Source: Synechococcus sp. MIT S9220 (GTDB taxonomy: Bacteria > Cyanobacteriota > Cyanobacteriia > PCC-6307 > Cyanobiaceae). From it: a stretch of 64,000 bases of DNA. Location of the stretch: positions 558,001 to 622,000 of the forward strand of contig NZ_CP047958.1 in assembly GCF_014304815.1 (NCBI RefSeq). The letters run 5' to 3'. The notes below the pieces were generated by a model. It made no database searches, was not told where the DNA came from, and was given only the letters and a program-made list of their open reading frames with translations. The position numbers were made by a program, and so were the translations under genes. This document shows, in pieces, positions 62,572-64,000 of this stretch. Within the stretch, counting starts at the first letter, position 1; every line of letters starts with the position of its first letter.

Positions 62572-62949
62572 ATGAATCAGCCTGTTCCGGTGAGACTCTC
62601 GGCGCTGCTGACGCTGGCTGCCCTGTTGCCAATCACGACAACTCCTTTGTTGGCGCATGAGTATCGCGGTGATCACGGTCGCGACTACTACGTCCGTCGT
62701 GCTTATGACAATGGTCATCACTACGACAACAGACGTGAGTATCTGTATCGACCGAATGGTGTGGCTCGGCGCGCTGCATGGGAGGAACCCAACGCAGATA
62801 CCAACAGTTGCGTTGAGGGCAGCGTGATCGGCGGTCTACTCGGAGCCGGTCTCGGTGCTGCCCTGTCGCGTGGCAATGGGCGTTGGTTCGGTGTGCCGGT
62901 TGGGGGTGCCGCTGGTGCTCTGATTGGTTGTCAGGTCGACGGCGGTTGA
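62572..62949 (+). CDS. Glycine-zipper envelope protein
   Basis: This 125-residue protein has a signal peptide (MNQPVPVRLSALLTLAALLP...LLA), a Tyr/His/Arg-rich segment (HEYRGDHGRDYYVRRAYDN), and a glycine-zipper helix pair (VIGGLLGAGLGAALSRGNG and VPVGGAAGALIGC). Such 2TM glycine-zipper proteins sit in the outer membrane or cell envelope. The ATG at 62572 is preferred over upstream frame starts. The stop overlaps the next start (TGATG). Confidence 0.75.
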   Translation: MNQPVPVRLSALLTLAALLPITTTPLLAHEYRGDHGRDYYVRRAYDNGHHYDNRREYLYRPNGVARRAAWEEPNADTNSCVEGSVIGGLLGAGLGAALSRGNGRWFGVPVGGAAGALIGCQVDGG

Positions 62950-63320
62950 TGACGGCTCCACGGCGCAACGCGTTTGATCAGCGGGTGAGAGTTGTGGTTG
63001 CCTTCATTCCTGAGGGGCGCCTGTCCACGTATGGCCAGGTCGCGGACTGGATTGGTGCCTATGGCTGTGCACGCCAGGTGGGTTGGGCCCTGCGCCGTTT
63101 ATGTCTGCCGTCGCGCATTCCCTGGCAGCGTGTGGTCAATGCCCAAGGCCGTATTTCGATGAGCCTGAGTCGCGAGGGATCCGACTGGATGCAGCGGGAG
63201 CTTCTGATCGCTGAGGGGATTCCTGTGGATCAAGAAGGCCGTTTGCCCCTCAAAAGGTTCCTGTGGTCACCTGATGAAGGGCAGCTCGCTGAGATGGGTC
63301 AGTTGCTCAGGGCGCTGTAG
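62949..63320 (+). CDS. Alkyltransferase-like protein (ATL, MGMT fold)
   Basis: This 123-residue protein has the MGMT DNA-binding fold: FIPEGRLSTYGQVADWIG with the recognition helix RQVGWALRRLC. In MGMT the active site is PCHRV; here it is PWQRV, so the acceptor Cys is Trp, as in alkyltransferase-like proteins that flag O6-alkylguanine for nucleotide excision repair. It is coupled to the preceding gene. The end overlaps the convergent linker gene by 22 bases. Confidence 0.9.
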   Translation: MTAPRRNAFDQRVRVVVAFIPEGRLSTYGQVADWIGAYGCARQVGWALRRLCLPSRIPWQRVVNAQGRISMSLSREGSDWMQRELLIAEGIPVDQEGRLPLKRFLWSPDEGQLAEMGQLLRAL

Positions 63321-64000
63321 GCCACGGTGACCACCAAACGCGTGACTTCGATCACGCCTGCGATCACGAACACCGTTGCAACTCGGGTGGCCCAGCGTGG
63401 TGGCTGATTGCCTCTCCAGCTGTTGGAGATTCGCATCAACTGGAGCTTGGCGGAGGCAGGAAACGCGATTCTGCTGGCGCGCCCAGTCGCCAGTTGATTG
63501 CCAAGCCTGGAGCCTGTTCCGATGGCTTTGTCGCTATAGGCGTAACCCAGAGAGACTGCGGCAGTGCGGTTGAAGGCCGACTGGGCTGATCCAGGTTGGT
63601 TTTGCCAGGAGCGCACGAACGGAACGCCGTGCTCTCCGAAGGCTTGGCTGTATTCCTCTGAATCAATCAGAGAGTCCACAAGCGCATCGTGTCCGGCTGC
63701 TGCCTGAATCTGAATGGATTCGGACACTTCGCTTTGGTCATGAGGCGGCCTGCCCAGCAGATGTTTGAAATCCAGTTCGATGGTTCGCTGGGGAGAGCAG
63801 GAATCGTAAAAGTTTTTGCGATAGAAGTCCGACTTGGCGAGGCCTCGGATGAACTCCTGCACGCTGATCCGTCCATCGCGCAATTCAGCCTCAAGGGAGA
63901 TTGAGCGCTCACAATCCATGACATGTGCATTGCCATAAACATGCTTGTAGGCCTCTTGAATCGCCGTATCGACATCTGCTGCTTCTGCAGAACCTGAAAA
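63299..64000 (-). CDS. Phycobilisome linker-domain protein with C-terminal membrane anchor (partial)
   Basis: The N-terminus is beyond the right edge; the frame is open to base 64000 and reads AIQEAYKHVYGNAHVMDCER upstream of the internal ATG 63919. The linker domain (FIRGLAKSDFYRKNFYDSCS, ELDFKHLLGRPP) binds phycobiliprotein hexamers. A C-terminal hydrophobic segment (ATRVATVFVIAGVIEVTRLV) resembles the membrane anchor of CpcL/CpcG2-type linkers that attach rods to the thylakoid and photosystem I. The spacing between domain and anchor contains a polar stretch. It might also be another linker paralogue. Confidence 0.8.
   Translation of the reverse strand, partial: FSGSAEAADVDTAIQEAYKHVYGNAHVMDCERSISLEAELRDGRISVQEFIRGLAKSDFYRKNFYDSCSPQRTIELDFKHLLGRPPHDQSEVSESIQIQAAAGHDALVDSLIDSEEYSQAFGEHGVPFVRSWQNQPGSAQSAFNRTAAVSLGYAYSDKAIGTGSRLGNQLATGRASRIAFPASAKLQLMRISNSWRGNQPPRWATRVATVFVIAGVIEVTRLVVTVAYSALSN

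Noticed and set aside
1-64000. tRNA or rRNA genes
   Set aside because: Inspection of the gaps by eye found no cloverleaf with a T-loop motif and no rRNA-like block. A covariance-model scan would be needed to exclude them firmly.

Overview
The window looks like a chromosomal segment of a marine picocyanobacterium (Synechococcus type). The evidence is a phycobilisome linker-domain protein at the right edge, a plastid-type pyruvate dehydrogenase E2, a slr2143-type L-cysteine/cystine lyase, a DUF4079 membrane protein, malate:quinone oxidoreductase, and many small proteins that begin with GTG or TTG. All assignments are from reading the sequence; no database search was run.

Layout. 1-4.2 kb is an accessory stretch of small secreted or hypothetical proteins around a decayed serine recombinase. 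4.2-19.1 kb is core metabolism: pyruvate dehydrogenase E2, a KimA-like permease, queA, cysK with two transsulfuration enzymes, rpsD, yidD, a glutaredoxin-like gene, murE, a cysteine/cystine lyase and a DUF4079 gene with an early in-frame TAG. 19.3-31.4 kb is visibly more AT-rich and holds a self-contained export and modification locus. It has a coupled operon (HlyD adaptor, C39-peptidase ABC subunit, second ABC subunit, JmjC/cupin protein), a TolC-like channel, a 580-aa candidate substrate with a double-glycine leader and a Trp-rich tail, and a coupled halogenase/sulfotransferase pair. 31.5-36.7 kb is core again (GGCT-like, NifU-like, mqo, TVP38/DedA, SMR, lepA).

36.7-52.6 kb is an accessory block. 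It carries a minor-pilin set (pilin, PilX-, PilV-, FimT- and PilW-like), a giant 1870-aa aromatic RTX protein placed inside that set, and a type I secretion operon (PpiC-like, ABC, HlyD). The PilW-like protein is itself fused to RTX repeats. The block is followed by a duplicated 3' end of lepA (52.75-53.01 kb), the classic trace of an integration or recombination event. 53.3-59.1 kb adds two more pilin-like genes, a PilX/GspK-like gene, two histidine kinases and one response regulator. 59.15-64 kb returns to core-like genes (dppC-like permease, trmH, an A-type Fe-S carrier-like protein, an alkyltransferase-like protein, a linker protein), with a truncated tyrosine recombinase at 61.9-62.4 kb.

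How the pieces may work together. The 19-31 kb locus reads as a dedicated pathway. The C39 exporter would remove a leader from the 580-aa protein, while the halogenase, sulfotransferase and cupin enzyme are candidates to modify its Trp/Tyr-type residues before export. The 37-53 kb block suggests a hybrid of type IV pilus and type I secretion, with calcium-binding RTX modules on both the pilin-like and the secreted partner. Both proposals are inference from gene content and order.
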